Positions 7,863-16,325 of a stretch of 64,000 nt of DNA are shown here, in pieces; the stretch's first letter is position 1; every line of letters begins with the position of its first letter. The DNA is from Lachnospiraceae bacterium (GTDB taxonomy: Bacteria; Bacillota; Clostridia; Lachnospirales; Lachnospiraceae), in NCBI GenBank assembly GCA_017439675.1, contig JAFSIQ010000009.1:36497-100496 (forward strand). Reading direction: 5' to 3'. Below the pieces are notes generated by a model. The model was not told the origin of the DNA, ran no database searches, and saw only the letters and a program-made list of their open reading frames with translations. The position numbers were made by a program, and so were the translations under genes.

Positions 7863-8603
7863 ATGTTAGCAGGTAAGGTAGCGTTAGTAACTGGTGCAAG
7901 CCGAGGAATCGGAAGATGTACAGCAGTTACACTTGCTTCTTATGGAGCAACGGTAATTGTGAATTACAATGGCAACAAGGAAAAAGCAGAGGAAGTCGTA
8001 GCTGAAATTAAAGCAAATGGCGGAACTGCGGTTACATATGGTTGTAACGTATCAGATTATGATGCGGTAGAGACAATGATGAAGGACATTGTGGCAGAGC
8101 ATGGTTCTTTGGACATTTTAGTAAATAATGCAGGAATTACAAAGGATGGTTTGTTGATGAAGATGTCTGAGACAGATTATGACGCGGTTTTAGATACAAA
8201 CCTTAAGGGAACATTTAATTGCATCAAGCACATTTCCCGTCAGATGTTAAAGCAGAAGTCAGGTAGAATTATCAATCTTTCGAGTGTGGTGGGTGTGTAC
8301 GGTAATGCAGGTCAGGTGAATTACGCTGCTTCTAAGGCAGGTGTAATTGGTATCACAAAGTCTGTGGCAAAGGAATTAGGTTCCCGTGGTATTACAGTCA
8401 ATGCAGTTGCACCGGGATTCATTGTGACAGAAATGACAGATGCAATGACAGACGAGGCAAAGAAACAGGTGTCCGATCACATTGCTATGAAGCGTCTAGG
8501 AGATGTGAAGGATGTGGCGGAGATGGTTGCATTTTTGGCATCTGAAAAGGCTGCTTATGTAACCGGACAGGTGATTTGTGTAGACGGTGGAATGTCGCTA
8601 TAG
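7863..8603 (+). CDS. fabG: 3-oxoacyl-ACP reductase
   Basis: 246-aa short-chain dehydrogenase that reduces 3-oxoacyl-ACP with NADPH. It has the TGASRGIG cofactor loop (about residues 10-17), the NNAG motif (about 89-92), the catalytic Ser of NLSSVVG, and the YAASK Tyr/Lys pair near 154-158. The AAGGAGG ribosome binding site and position between fabD and fabF support the fatty-acid role over other SDR functions. Confidence 0.96.
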   Translation: MLAGKVALVTGASRGIGRCTAVTLASYGATVIVNYNGNKEKAEEVVAEIKANGGTAVTYGCNVSDYDAVETMMKDIVAEHGSLDILVNNAGITKDGLLMKMSETDYDAVLDTNLKGTFNCIKHISRQMLKQKSGRIINLSSVVGVYGNAGQVNYAASKAGVIGITKSVAKELGSRGITVNAVAPGFIVTEMTDAMTDEAKKQVSDHIAMKRLGDVKDVAEMVAFLASEKAAYVTGQVICVDGGMSL

Positions 8604-8616
8604 GAAGGAGAACATT

Positions 8617-9858
8617 ATGAGACGAGTAGTAGTAACAGGAATGGGAGCAATTACTCCGATTGGTTTAAGTGTGGATGAATTTTGGAATGGTATCAAAGAA
8701 AGTAAGGTTGGTATCGGTCCGATTACTAAGTTTGAGACAGGTGACTTCAAGGTTAAGCTCGCCGCTGAGGTAAAAGATTTTAATGCTAAGGATTTTATGG
8801 ATGGAAAAGCTGCGAAGAGAATGGAATTATTTTCTCAGTACGCAGTAGCTGCTGCTAAGGAAGCGATGGAACAGTCTGGTCTTGACATGGAGAAGGAAGA
8901 TCCGTATCGTGTAGGTATCGCAATTGGTTCTGGAACTGGTAGTTTGCAGACGATTGAGAGAAACTCTCTTCGTATTCAGACAAAGGGAATTAACCGTATG
9001 GAGCCATTGGCAGTGCCTATGATGATTTCTAATATGGCGGCCGGTAATGTATCTATTTATTTTGGCTTGAAGGGTAAGTCTATCAATGTAGTGACAGCCT
9101 GTGCATCTGGTAACCACAATATTGGTGAAGCTTATCGTACCATTCAATATGGCGATGCTGATGTAATGTTGGCAGGTGGTACAGAGTCTACGGTATGCCC
9201 TGTAGGTATGGGTGGATTTAATTCTCTTACTGCTTTGAATACAACAGATGATGCTACTCGTGCATCTATTCCATTTGACAAGGAACGTGGTGGTTTCGTT
9301 CTTGGTGAAGGTGCAGGCGTTGTTGTTTTGGAAGAGTTAGAGCATGCAAAAGCAAGGGGTGCTAAGATTTTAGCAGAGGTAATCGGTTATGGTGCAACTT
9401 CTGATGCATATCACATTACTTCTCCTTCTGAGGATGGAATGGGAGCTGCTAAGGCTATGATGTTTGCTATGGATGATGCAGGAATTAAGCCTTCTGATGT
9501 TGATTATATCAATGCGCATGGTACATCTACACATCACAATGATTTGTTTGAGACAAGAGCAATCAAGGTTGCTTTTGGTGATGCGCAGAATAAGCCGCTT
9601 GTTAGCTCCACAAAGTCTATGGTAGGACATTTGTTAGGTGCTGCTGGTGGTGTAGAATTTATTACTTGTGTGAAGTCTATTCAAGAAGGTTACGTACATG
9701 AGAATGTTGGTTTACAGCAGGTGGATGACGATGAAGACTTTACATTGAATTATGTGAAGGATCAGGGTGTGAATATGGATGTCAATGTATGTATGAGCAA
9801 TTCCCTTGGTTTTGGTGGTCACAATGCCACAATCATTGTTAAGAAGTATGCAGAATAG
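8617..9858 (+). CDS. fabF: beta-ketoacyl-ACP synthase II
   Basis: 413-aa elongating condensing enzyme. The catalytic Cys lies in TACASGNH (about residue 164); the two catalytic His residues are in NAHGTST (about 302) and SMVGHLLGAAG (about 338). The C-terminal SNSLGFGGHN motif is intact. The frame extends back to 8587 inside fabG, but AAGGAG at 8604-8609 marks ATG 8617. It is the last gene of the tight fabHDGF run; a long hairpin separates it from fabZ. Confidence 0.96.
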   Translation: MRRVVVTGMGAITPIGLSVDEFWNGIKESKVGIGPITKFETGDFKVKLAAEVKDFNAKDFMDGKAAKRMELFSQYAVAAAKEAMEQSGLDMEKEDPYRVGIAIGSGTGSLQTIERNSLRIQTKGINRMEPLAVPMMISNMAAGNVSIYFGLKGKSINVVTACASGNHNIGEAYRTIQYGDADVMLAGGTESTVCPVGMGGFNSLTALNTTDDATRASIPFDKERGGFVLGEGAGVVVLEELEHAKARGAKILAEVIGYGATSDAYHITSPSEDGMGAAKAMMFAMDDAGIKPSDVDYINAHGTSTHHNDLFETRAIKVAFGDAQNKPLVSSTKSMVGHLLGAAGGVEFITCVKSIQEGYVHENVGLQQVDDDEDFTLNYVKDQGVNMDVNVCMSNSLGFGGHNATIIVKKYAE

Positions 9859-9925
9859 AAAAATTGTATGTAGTTTATCTATGTACAACGAATGAAACTT
9901 TTGTTAAAATACAACACATGAGTGA

Positions 9926-9988
9926 ATAAAAAGGCTCTTATTTCATAGATGGAATGTTTTCTTTCACAGAAATAATGTGCCTTTTTAT
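9926..9988 (+). terminator. long inverted repeat between fabF and fabZ
   Basis: ATAAAAAGGC and GCCTTTTTAT arms continue inward as TTATTTC/GAAATAA with small bulges, around a loop of about 24 bases. It could be a bidirectional terminator or an attenuator controlling read-through from fabF into fabZ. Confidence 0.6.
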
Positions 9989-10067
9989 GATTTCATAGGA
10001 ATCATATGCTAAGTTCGGCGTGTGAAACTTGAAAATTATATCACAAGAGGAAAAAGGAGAGAACGAC

Positions 10068-10493
10068 ATGGAATTAGATATCAAGCAAATTATGGAAATT
10101 ATACCTCACAGACAACCATTTCTTTTGATTGACCGAGTGACAGAGATGGTGCCGGGGCAGTCTATTAAAGGGTATAAGAACGTATCCTACAATGAGCCAT
10201 TTTTTGCAGGACACTTTCCGGGAGAACCGGTTATGCCTGGTGTGCTTCAGATTGAGGCATTGGCCCAGCTAGGTGCAGTGGCAGTGCTATCTATGGAAGA
10301 GAACAAGGGAAAGATAGCTTACTTTGCAGGAATTAAGGATGCGAAATTTAAGCAGAAGGTAGTTCCGGGAGACCGTTTGGACTTAGAATGCGAGATTATC
10401 AAGATTAAGGGTCCTCTTGGTATCGGAGCTGTAAAGGCTTCTGTAAATGGCAAGTTGGCTTGTAAGGCTGAGATTTCATTTATGATTGGATAG
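10068..10493 (+). CDS. fabZ: 3-hydroxyacyl-ACP dehydratase
   Basis: 141-aa hot-dog-fold dehydratase. The catalytic His lies in GHFPGEPVMPGV and the Glu in QIEALAQLGA. The N-terminus IMEIIPHRQPFLLIDR is classic FabZ. A TTG-initiated extension from 10029 is possible in frame, but AAAAAGGAGA followed by ATG 10068 is the better start. It stands apart from fabF behind a 209-base gap with an inverted repeat, and apbE follows within 15 bases. Confidence 0.96.
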   Translation: MELDIKQIMEIIPHRQPFLLIDRVTEMVPGQSIKGYKNVSYNEPFFAGHFPGEPVMPGVLQIEALAQLGAVAVLSMEENKGKIAYFAGIKDAKFKQKVVPGDRLDLECEIIKIKGPLGIGAVKASVNGKLACKAEISFMIG

Positions 10494-10507
10494 GAGTTAC
10501 AAGTAAG

Positions 10508-11590
10508 ATGCGACTAAGTGCACAACACAGAAAGAAATTACATAAGGTGATAAATGGCTTAATCATTCTTTTGGCGTTGGGTGTTTTTGTATATTTTGCA
10601 ATACAGACCATTCAGAAAAAGGAAATGAATATCGAGATGCAGGCTTATGCAGGTTCTGCTATGGGAACCGCGGTGAAGAAGACCCTGTACAGTGAAAGTA
10701 TGGAGGAAAATGATGCTGCAGATGCAATGATTGACACTTGTCTGGAGGAATTAGAGAATCAGATTTCTGCCCGGGTGTCCGGGTCTGAAATAGCAGGCTT
10801 GAATCGCAACTATGCAGTAGATGGCATCAATACTTTGTCAGAGTCGGTAGCGTCTTATTTGCGACAGGAATTACTCATATGGGAAGAATCTGAGGGAGCT
10901 TTCTCACCATGTATTTATCCACTTTCCTCTTTGTGGGGGATTGAGGAGGGAAATACGATTGTGCCAAACACAACCATGATAGAGAGCGCGCTAATTGCTA
11001 TAGATGCCTCACAGATTGAAGTAAATGGTAATGATTTGATTTTACATGCACCGAATATGCAGTTGGATATGGGCGCCGCCGGCAAAGGTATTGCCTGTGA
11101 CGAAATTCGCACACGGCTTTGTGAAACAAATATTCAAGGTGCGGTGGTTTCTGTCGGGGGAAGTATTTTAGCTTATGGTGACAAGGGAGACGGAAAAGAA
11201 TGGCATATTGGCATCCAGAATCCAAGAGGTGTTACCGGAGATATATTTGGTGTTGTGGATACACCGGGTAATGTAGTGGTCTCTACTTCCGGTGATTACG
11301 AAAAGTATTTTGAATCAGGAGGAAAGCGTTTTCATCATATCTTTGATCCAAGTACCGGTTTTCCGGCAGATAATGGCTTGATTTCGGTTACTATTATTTG
11401 CGAAAATGGACTTCGCTCTGACGCTATGTCTACCGCCTGTTTTGTGATGGGTTTAGAAAAGGGAATGGCATACGCTAAGGAACAAGGTGTGGAAGCCATT
11501 TTTGTGACGCAGGATAAGAAGGTTTATGTTACTGACAATATGAAGAATAAATTCCGCCTACAATCGGAGGAATATGAGCTAGTGAGATAG
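10508..11590 (+). CDS. apbE: FAD:protein FMN transferase
   Basis: 360-aa flavin transferase anchored by an N-terminal membrane segment (about residues 15-35) with the catalytic domain outside. The Mg/FAD motif DMGAAGKGIACD (about residue 184) and the HHIFDPSTG motif (about 275) are present. ApbE covalently attaches FMN to Thr in S/TGAT motifs. Candidate substrates, RnfD and RnfG, are encoded a few kilobases downstream. The two following genes (NusG-II and Gx families) recur with ApbE and Rnf in clostridia as far as I recall. Start ATG 10508 follows GGAG spacing. Confidence 0.93.
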   Translation: MRLSAQHRKKLHKVINGLIILLALGVFVYFAIQTIQKKEMNIEMQAYAGSAMGTAVKKTLYSESMEENDAADAMIDTCLEELENQISARVSGSEIAGLNRNYAVDGINTLSESVASYLRQELLIWEESEGAFSPCIYPLSSLWGIEEGNTIVPNTTMIESALIAIDASQIEVNGNDLILHAPNMQLDMGAAGKGIACDEIRTRLCETNIQGAVVSVGGSILAYGDKGDGKEWHIGIQNPRGVTGDIFGVVDTPGNVVVSTSGDYEKYFESGGKRFHHIFDPSTGFPADNGLISVTIICENGLRSDAMSTACFVMGLEKGMAYAKEQGVEAIFVTQDKKVYVTDNMKNKFRLQSEEYELVR

Positions 11591-11603
11591 CTTCAAGGAA
11601 ATG

Positions 11604-12002
11604 ATGCAGGATAAGAAGTTGATATTTAAAAAAGGAGATTATATTTTTGCTATGGTTGTGGTGAGCGTTGTGTTGGTACTTTTTCTGACACAGCTCAATG
11701 CAAAGCAAGGAAATCAAGTGCGGGTAACCGTGGGGAAACAGACAGAAACCTATTCGCTGACAGAAAATCGGAGGATTTCTTTGCGAGGTAAGATGGATTC
11801 GCAGGAGCAGGCTTCTTCAGATGGGGTGACCAATGTGTTAGTGATTGAGGATGGACAGGTTTATATGGAATCAGCAAGTTGCCCAGACCAGGTGTGTGTA
11901 AAGCATAAGCCCATATATCAGGATGGTGAAATGATTATATGTCTTCCACATCAGGTTTATGTGGAAGTGGATAATGATATAGAAAATGATATTGACAATT
12001 AG
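11604..12002 (+). CDS. NusG domain II-containing membrane-anchored protein
   Basis: About 132 aa with one N-terminal transmembrane helix (about residues 10-30) and a small extracytoplasmic beta domain of the NusG_II family (pfam07009). A conserved SCPDQVCVK motif gives two Cys four residues apart that could form a disulfide. Despite the name it is not the transcription factor NusG. Its function is not established; its place between apbE and the Gx gene points to the Rnf/flavinylation or quinone-related module. ATG 11601 and ATG 11604 are both possible; AAGGA spacing favours 11604. The tail is acidic (DNDIENDIDN). Confidence 0.8.
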   Translation: MQDKKLIFKKGDYIFAMVVVSVVLVLFLTQLNAKQGNQVRVTVGKQTETYSLTENRRISLRGKMDSQEQASSDGVTNVLVIEDGQVYMESASCPDQVCVKHKPIYQDGEMIICLPHQVYVEVDNDIENDIDN

Positions 12003-12013
12003 GTGGTGAGCAT

Positions 12014-12517
12014 ATGAAAACATCCCGCATAGCAGAATTTGGCATGCTATTAGCTTTGGCTTTGGTGTTATCCTACTTAGAAAGCCTTATACCGGTAGTG
12101 ATTGCTGTTCCAGGGGTTAAACTTGGTCTTGCCAATATAATGACAATTTTAATTCTCTACAGAATGAATGGTCGATTTGCATTTTTTTTTATGACAGCCC
12201 GTGTGCTGTTGACTGGCTTCTTATTTGCAGGAATATCGACGATTCTCTACAGCTTTGTTGGAGGACTCTTTTGCATTTTAGTCATGAGTGTGTTAAAGAA
12301 AAGTTCATTCTTCTCTGTTTTGGGAGTTAGCATGGCTGGCGCGGTTTTTCATAATGTGGGGCAGATTCTGGTGGCTATTCTTATTATGGAGAATGCACAT
12401 ATTCTATACTATCTCTTAGTATTATGTGTAACGGGCATGGCTAGTGGACTGGCTATCGGATATTTGGCACATTTATTGATGAAACAATATAATAAAATAT
12501 ATGAGAGGAATCGGTAG
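12014..12517 (+). CDS. Gx transporter / heptaprenyl diphosphate synthase component I-like membrane protein
   Basis: 167-aa integral membrane protein with about five hydrophobic segments and a characteristic start (SRIAEFGMLLALALVLSYLE, then PGVKLGLANI). It matches the COG4769 family, annotated both as Gx transporter and as HepPP synthase component I; the real substrate is unknown. GTGGTGAGC precedes ATG 12014. It ends the apbE operon: its stop codon lies inside the stem of the following terminator. Confidence 0.82.
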   Translation: MKTSRIAEFGMLLALALVLSYLESLIPVVIAVPGVKLGLANIMTILILYRMNGRFAFFFMTARVLLTGFLFAGISTILYSFVGGLFCILVMSVLKKSSFFSVLGVSMAGAVFHNVGQILVAILIMENAHILYYLLVLCVTGMASGLAIGYLAHLLMKQYNKIYERNR

Positions 12518-12540
12518 AGGAACATTTACCGATTCTTTTT
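12508..12540 (+). terminator. intrinsic terminator overlapping the Gx stop codon
   Basis: GAATCGGTA and TACCGATTC pair across an 11-base loop region and are followed by TTTTT. The left arm includes the stop codon of the Gx gene, separating the apbE unit from rnf. Confidence 0.8.
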
Positions 12541-12636
12541 CGTTTGTTAAAATGCAGCCATGTTCGAAGAAAACGGATATTACAAAATCTTCCCGGTAAA
12601 TGTGGAATGCACCTAGAAATCATATCCTAAATGTTG

Positions 12637-12642
12637 TATAAT
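12637..12642 (+). promoter_or_regulatory. -10 element upstream of rnfC
   Basis: TATAAT preceded by TTG lies 82 bases before rnfC in a 207-base gap. The -35 position (12614-12619, TAGAAA) is weak. Together with the terminator just upstream, this suggests rnf has its own promoter. Confidence 0.5.
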
Positions 12643-12724
12643 GAATATAATTGTGAGGTCTAGATATTGTGCTGATATCAGATTATTGTAACTTAAGACA
12701 TTTTAGAATTGTGAGGTAGTGCAC

Positions 12725-14047
12725 ATGGGTTTATTAACATTTTCAGGCGGTATCCATCCTTATGATGGAAAAGAGCTGTCGAAGGACAAAGCAATCAGTG
12801 TTTACTTGCCAAAGGGAGAAGCTGTGTATCCGTTATCTCAGCATATTGGAGCACCAGCAGTTCCAATTGTAAAAAAGGGCGACAAGGTATTAGTTGGGCA
12901 AAAGATTGCAGAGGCAGGAGGATTTGTATCTGCCAATATTCATTCCGGTGTATCGGGAACTGTTAAGGCGATTGAGTCTAGGATGACTGTGTCGGGCAAT
13001 AAGGTGAATGCCATTGTAATTGAGAATGACGGATTGTTTGAAGAGATAGATTTTTCCCAAAATATCAAGCCGTTAGAGGAGATGTATCGTGAAGATGTGA
13101 AGGAGGCTATTAAGGAAGCCGGTATCGTAGGTATGGGTGGTGCTGGATTTCCCACACATGTAAAATTATCTCCAAAGAACGAAGATGCTATTGACACCAT
13201 TATTGTTAACGGTGCGGAGTGTGAGCCATATCTTACATCGGATTATCGTAGAATGATGGAGGTTCCAGAGAAGATTGTTACTGGTCTTCAGATTGTGGTG
13301 AATTTGTTTGATCATGCCAAAGGTATTATTGCCGTTGAGGATAATAAACCGGATGCCATTAAGAAGCTTCGCGAGCTGACCAAGGATATGGAGAACATTA
13401 CAGTGAATGCAGTAAAGACCAAGTATCCACAGGGAGCGGAGCGTCAGCTTATCTATGCCAATACGGGAAGGCAGATTAACTCCTCTATGTTGCCGGCAGA
13501 TGCAGGTTGTATTGTTCATAATATTGATACGATTGTCGCTATTTATAATGCTATTATTGAAGGGCGACCACTGTATGAGCGTATTGTGACAGTAACTGGT
13601 GATGCGGTCAACGATACAGCTAACTTCAATGTGCGCTTGGGTACGAATGCACAGGAGTTGATTGATGCAGTAGGTGGATTTAACATCGAGGATCCAGGAA
13701 AGATTATTTCTGGTGGTCCGATGATGGGTAAAGCGATGTTTACATTGGATGTACCGATTGTGAAAGGTTCCTCCGCGTTACTCTGTTTTAGAGAAGATAT
13801 TGTTTCCGCAATAGAGCCGTCGAATTGTATTCGATGTGGTCGTTGCGTGGAGGTATGTCCGGGAAGAGTGATGCCGAATCAGCTTGCTACCATGGCTGAA
13901 CATGGTGATATTGAAGGTTTTTTGAAGTACGATGGTATGGAATGTTGCGAATGTGGTTGTTGTTCTTTTGTGTGTCCGGCAAAACGTCATTTGACACAGA
14001 TTATTGCAGGAACAAGAAAACAGATTTTAGCTAATAAGAAAAAGTAG
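12725..14047 (+). CDS. rnfC: Rnf complex subunit C
   Basis: 440-aa peripheral NADH- and flavin-binding subunit of the Rnf ferredoxin:NAD+ oxidoreductase. The SLBB/nucleotide part contains GMGGAGFPTHVKL (about residue 140) and NGAECEPYLT (about 163). Two 4Fe-4S motifs of CxxCxxCxxxCP type sit near 362-372 and 401-411 (CIRCGRCVEVCP and CCECGCCSFVCP). GTG 12719 is in frame, but GAGGT at 12714-12717 favours ATG 12725. It is first in an operon in the order C-D-G-E-x-A-B, with x a novel basic ORF. Confidence 0.96.
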   Translation: MGLLTFSGGIHPYDGKELSKDKAISVYLPKGEAVYPLSQHIGAPAVPIVKKGDKVLVGQKIAEAGGFVSANIHSGVSGTVKAIESRMTVSGNKVNAIVIENDGLFEEIDFSQNIKPLEEMYREDVKEAIKEAGIVGMGGAGFPTHVKLSPKNEDAIDTIIVNGAECEPYLTSDYRRMMEVPEKIVTGLQIVVNLFDHAKGIIAVEDNKPDAIKKLRELTKDMENITVNAVKTKYPQGAERQLIYANTGRQINSSMLPADAGCIVHNIDTIVAIYNAIIEGRPLYERIVTVTGDAVNDTANFNVRLGTNAQELIDAVGGFNIEDPGKIISGGPMMGKAMFTLDVPIVKGSSALLCFREDIVSAIEPSNCIRCGRCVEVCPGRVMPNQLATMAEHGDIEGFLKYDGMECCECGCCSFVCPAKRHLTQIIAGTRKQILANKKK

Positions 14048-14060
14048 GGAGGTGGACATT

Positions 14061-15005
14061 TTGGATTATACGATGAAGATTTCTTCGTCTCCGCACATTC
14101 GTGATAAGGAGACAACAACGAATATTATGGGAAAGGTCATTGTTGCCTTGATGCCTGCTACCATTTTTGGTGTATACAATTTTGGCTTGAATGCATTGAC
14201 TACAATATTAATTACAGTAATCAGTTGTGTCATATTTGAGGCTGGTTACCAAAAACTTTGCGGATTGAAATGTACTGTTAAGGATTTATCGGCGGTGCTT
14301 ACAGGTTTGTTATTGGCATTGAATTTACCGCCAGAGGTACCATTTTGGTTGCCGATTCTTGGTAGCTTCTTCGCAATTGTTGTGGTGAAGCAGTTGTTTG
14401 GAGGCTTGGGACAGAATTTTATGAATCCAGCTTTAGGTGCCAGATGCTTTTTGCTAATTTCGTTTGCTGGAAGAATGACCACATTTACTTATGATGCTGT
14501 GACAACAGCAACACCACTTGCCCAGTTAAAGGCAGGGGAGAGCGTAGATATTCTATCTATGGCACTTGGAACGATTCCTGGAACAATTGGTGAGACATCA
14601 GCCATTGCATTGGTTGCTGGTGGATTGTTCCTTATTGTCCGCAAGATTATTGATATTCGGATTCCGCTATCTTATATTGGTTCTTTTGCAGTATTTATCG
14701 TGATATATGCATTGGCGACGGGAAGAGGATTTGACACTACCTTTTTATTGGCACACTTATTCGGTGGCGGCTTGATGCTTGGAGCATTTTTCATGGCTAC
14801 AGATTATGTTACATCACCGATTACTCCGATGGGTAGAGTTTTATTCGGTGTGCTCTTGGGACTTCTCACATTTCTATTCCGAATTTTTGGAGGCTCCGCA
14901 GAGGGTGTCTCTTATGCCATTATCATCGGTAACTTACTAGTACCATTGATTGAGAAGATTACTGTTCCAAAATCATTTGGAAAGGGGGCAGTAAAGCATG
15001 AGTAA
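14061..15005 (+). CDS. rnfD: Rnf complex subunit D
   Basis: About 314-aa membrane subunit (NqrB/RnfD family) with roughly nine hydrophobic segments. SSSPHIRD at the N-terminus and NPALGARCF are family landmarks. The flavinylation site is the Thr of TTATPLAQLK near residue 151, a variant of SGAT, presumably modified by the upstream ApbE. Start codon: GTG 14052 overlaps the Shine-Dalgarno GGGAGGT, so TTG 14061 is preferred. Its end overlaps the start of rnfG by 8 bases, implying coupling. Confidence 0.95.
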   Translation: MDYTMKISSSPHIRDKETTTNIMGKVIVALMPATIFGVYNFGLNALTTILITVISCVIFEAGYQKLCGLKCTVKDLSAVLTGLLLALNLPPEVPFWLPILGSFFAIVVVKQLFGGLGQNFMNPALGARCFLLISFAGRMTTFTYDAVTTATPLAQLKAGESVDILSMALGTIPGTIGETSAIALVAGGLFLIVRKIIDIRIPLSYIGSFAVFIVIYALATGRGFDTTFLLAHLFGGGLMLGAFFMATDYVTSPITPMGRVLFGVLLGLLTFLFRIFGGSAEGVSYAIIIGNLLVPLIEKITVPKSFGKGAVKHE

Positions 15006-15591
15006 TGAAAGTATTAAGAATACCATTTCTTTAATGTTAATTACCTTGGTGGCAGGACTTTTGCTTGGTGTGGTATACGAAATTACTAAAGAACCGATTG
15101 CAGCAGAGCAACAGCGTGCCAAGGAGGAAGCTTATAAAGCAGTGTTTGCAGATGCGGATTCCTTTGAAGCGGTTACGCTTGAGGAAGAAGCAGTTGCAGA
15201 GGAGCTTGAAAGCAGTGGATATAAAGTGACAATCAACGAGGTTATGAAGGTCTATGATAAGTCAGGAAATGTTGCCGGTTATGTGTTGACTGTGACAGAC
15301 CATGAAGGCTATGGCGGAGATATTCAATTTGCCATGGGTGTCACCTCAGATGGGGTTGTGAATGGGATTTCTTTCTTGTCCATCAGTGAAACGGCAGGAC
15401 TTGGTATGAAGGCAACAGAGGAATCCTTTACAAAGCAGTTTGCCAATAAGCAGATAGATGCATTTCAGTACACGAAGAATGGTGCTACGGCAGATGGAGA
15501 GATTGATGCCATTTCTGGTGCAACCATTACTACTAGTGCAGTTGTCAATGGTGTGAATGCAGGACTTTTCTATATTAGCACATTGGAATAG
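14998..15591 (+). CDS. rnfG: Rnf complex subunit G
   Basis: 197-aa subunit with one N-terminal membrane helix (about residues 10-28) and an extracytoplasmic FMN-binding domain. The SGAT flavinylation motif is complete at 173-176, so Thr176 is the predicted covalent FMN site for ApbE. The middle contains the typical GYGGDIQFAMG stretch. Its start lies inside the end of rnfD. Confidence 0.95.
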   Translation: MSNESIKNTISLMLITLVAGLLLGVVYEITKEPIAAEQQRAKEEAYKAVFADADSFEAVTLEEEAVAEELESSGYKVTINEVMKVYDKSGNVAGYVLTVTDHEGYGGDIQFAMGVTSDGVVNGISFLSISETAGLGMKATEESFTKQFANKQIDAFQYTKNGATADGEIDAISGATITTSAVVNGVNAGLFYISTLE

Positions 15592-15602
15592 GAGGTAGGA
15601 GA

Positions 15603-16325
15603 ATGAGCAAGACAACAGAACGATTAAAATGTGGTATAATCACAGAAAATCCTACCTTTGTGCAGATGCTTGGTATGTGTCCTACCATGGCAGTAACCAC
15701 ATCCGCAGTAAATGGTGTAGGTATGGGACTTACCACTACTGTTATTTTAATATTGAGTAACATGATGATTTCAGCCCTTCGTAAGGTGATTCCTGACAAG
15801 GTTCGAATTCCGGCATACATTGTTATTGTTGCTTCTTTTGTAACAATGGTACAGTTTTTATTGCAGGGATTTGTACCATCTTTGTATGACAGTTTAGGAA
15901 TATATATTCCGTTGATTGTAGTAAACTGTATTATCCTTGGACGTGCAGAGAGTTATGCATCTAAGAATAATGTATGGCTTTCTATGTTTGATGGAATTGG
16001 TATGGGACTTGGCTTTACTATTGGTCTGACGTCAATTGGTATTTTCAGAGAACTTCTCGGAAACGGCACCATTTTTGGTTTCCGGATGATGCCGGGAAGC
16101 TATGAGCCGATTACTATTTTGATTTTGGCACCGGGTGCATTCTTTGTATTGGCTAGTATCGTTGCTGTTCAGAATAAGGTTCGTATTGAAAAAGCAAAGA
16201 AAGCAGGAGTATCCATTGCTGTTTGTGAAAAGGAGGGGAATTGTTCTTCTTGTACCAATACCCTTTGTGGTGGGAAGACGTTTACAGAGGAAAGTATAAA
16301 GCGTGAAAAGGAGGAAGCAGAATGA
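15603..16325 (+). CDS. rnfE: Rnf complex subunit E
   Basis: 240-aa integral membrane subunit (NqrD/RnfE family) with about six transmembrane helices. It shows the LGMCPTMAVTTS motif and the VVNCIILGRAE motif; the conserved Cys residues are thought to bind an iron-sulfur centre with RnfA. The C-terminal soluble tail is extended by a Cys-containing stretch, CEKEGNCSSCTNTLCGG, an uncommon addition that could bind metal (inference). The ATGA at its end starts the next ORF. Confidence 0.94.
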   Translation: MSKTTERLKCGIITENPTFVQMLGMCPTMAVTTSAVNGVGMGLTTTVILILSNMMISALRKVIPDKVRIPAYIVIVASFVTMVQFLLQGFVPSLYDSLGIYIPLIVVNCIILGRAESYASKNNVWLSMFDGIGMGLGFTIGLTSIGIFRELLGNGTIFGFRMMPGSYEPITILILAPGAFFVLASIVAVQNKVRIEKAKKAGVSIAVCEKEGNCSSCTNTLCGGKTFTEESIKREKEEAE

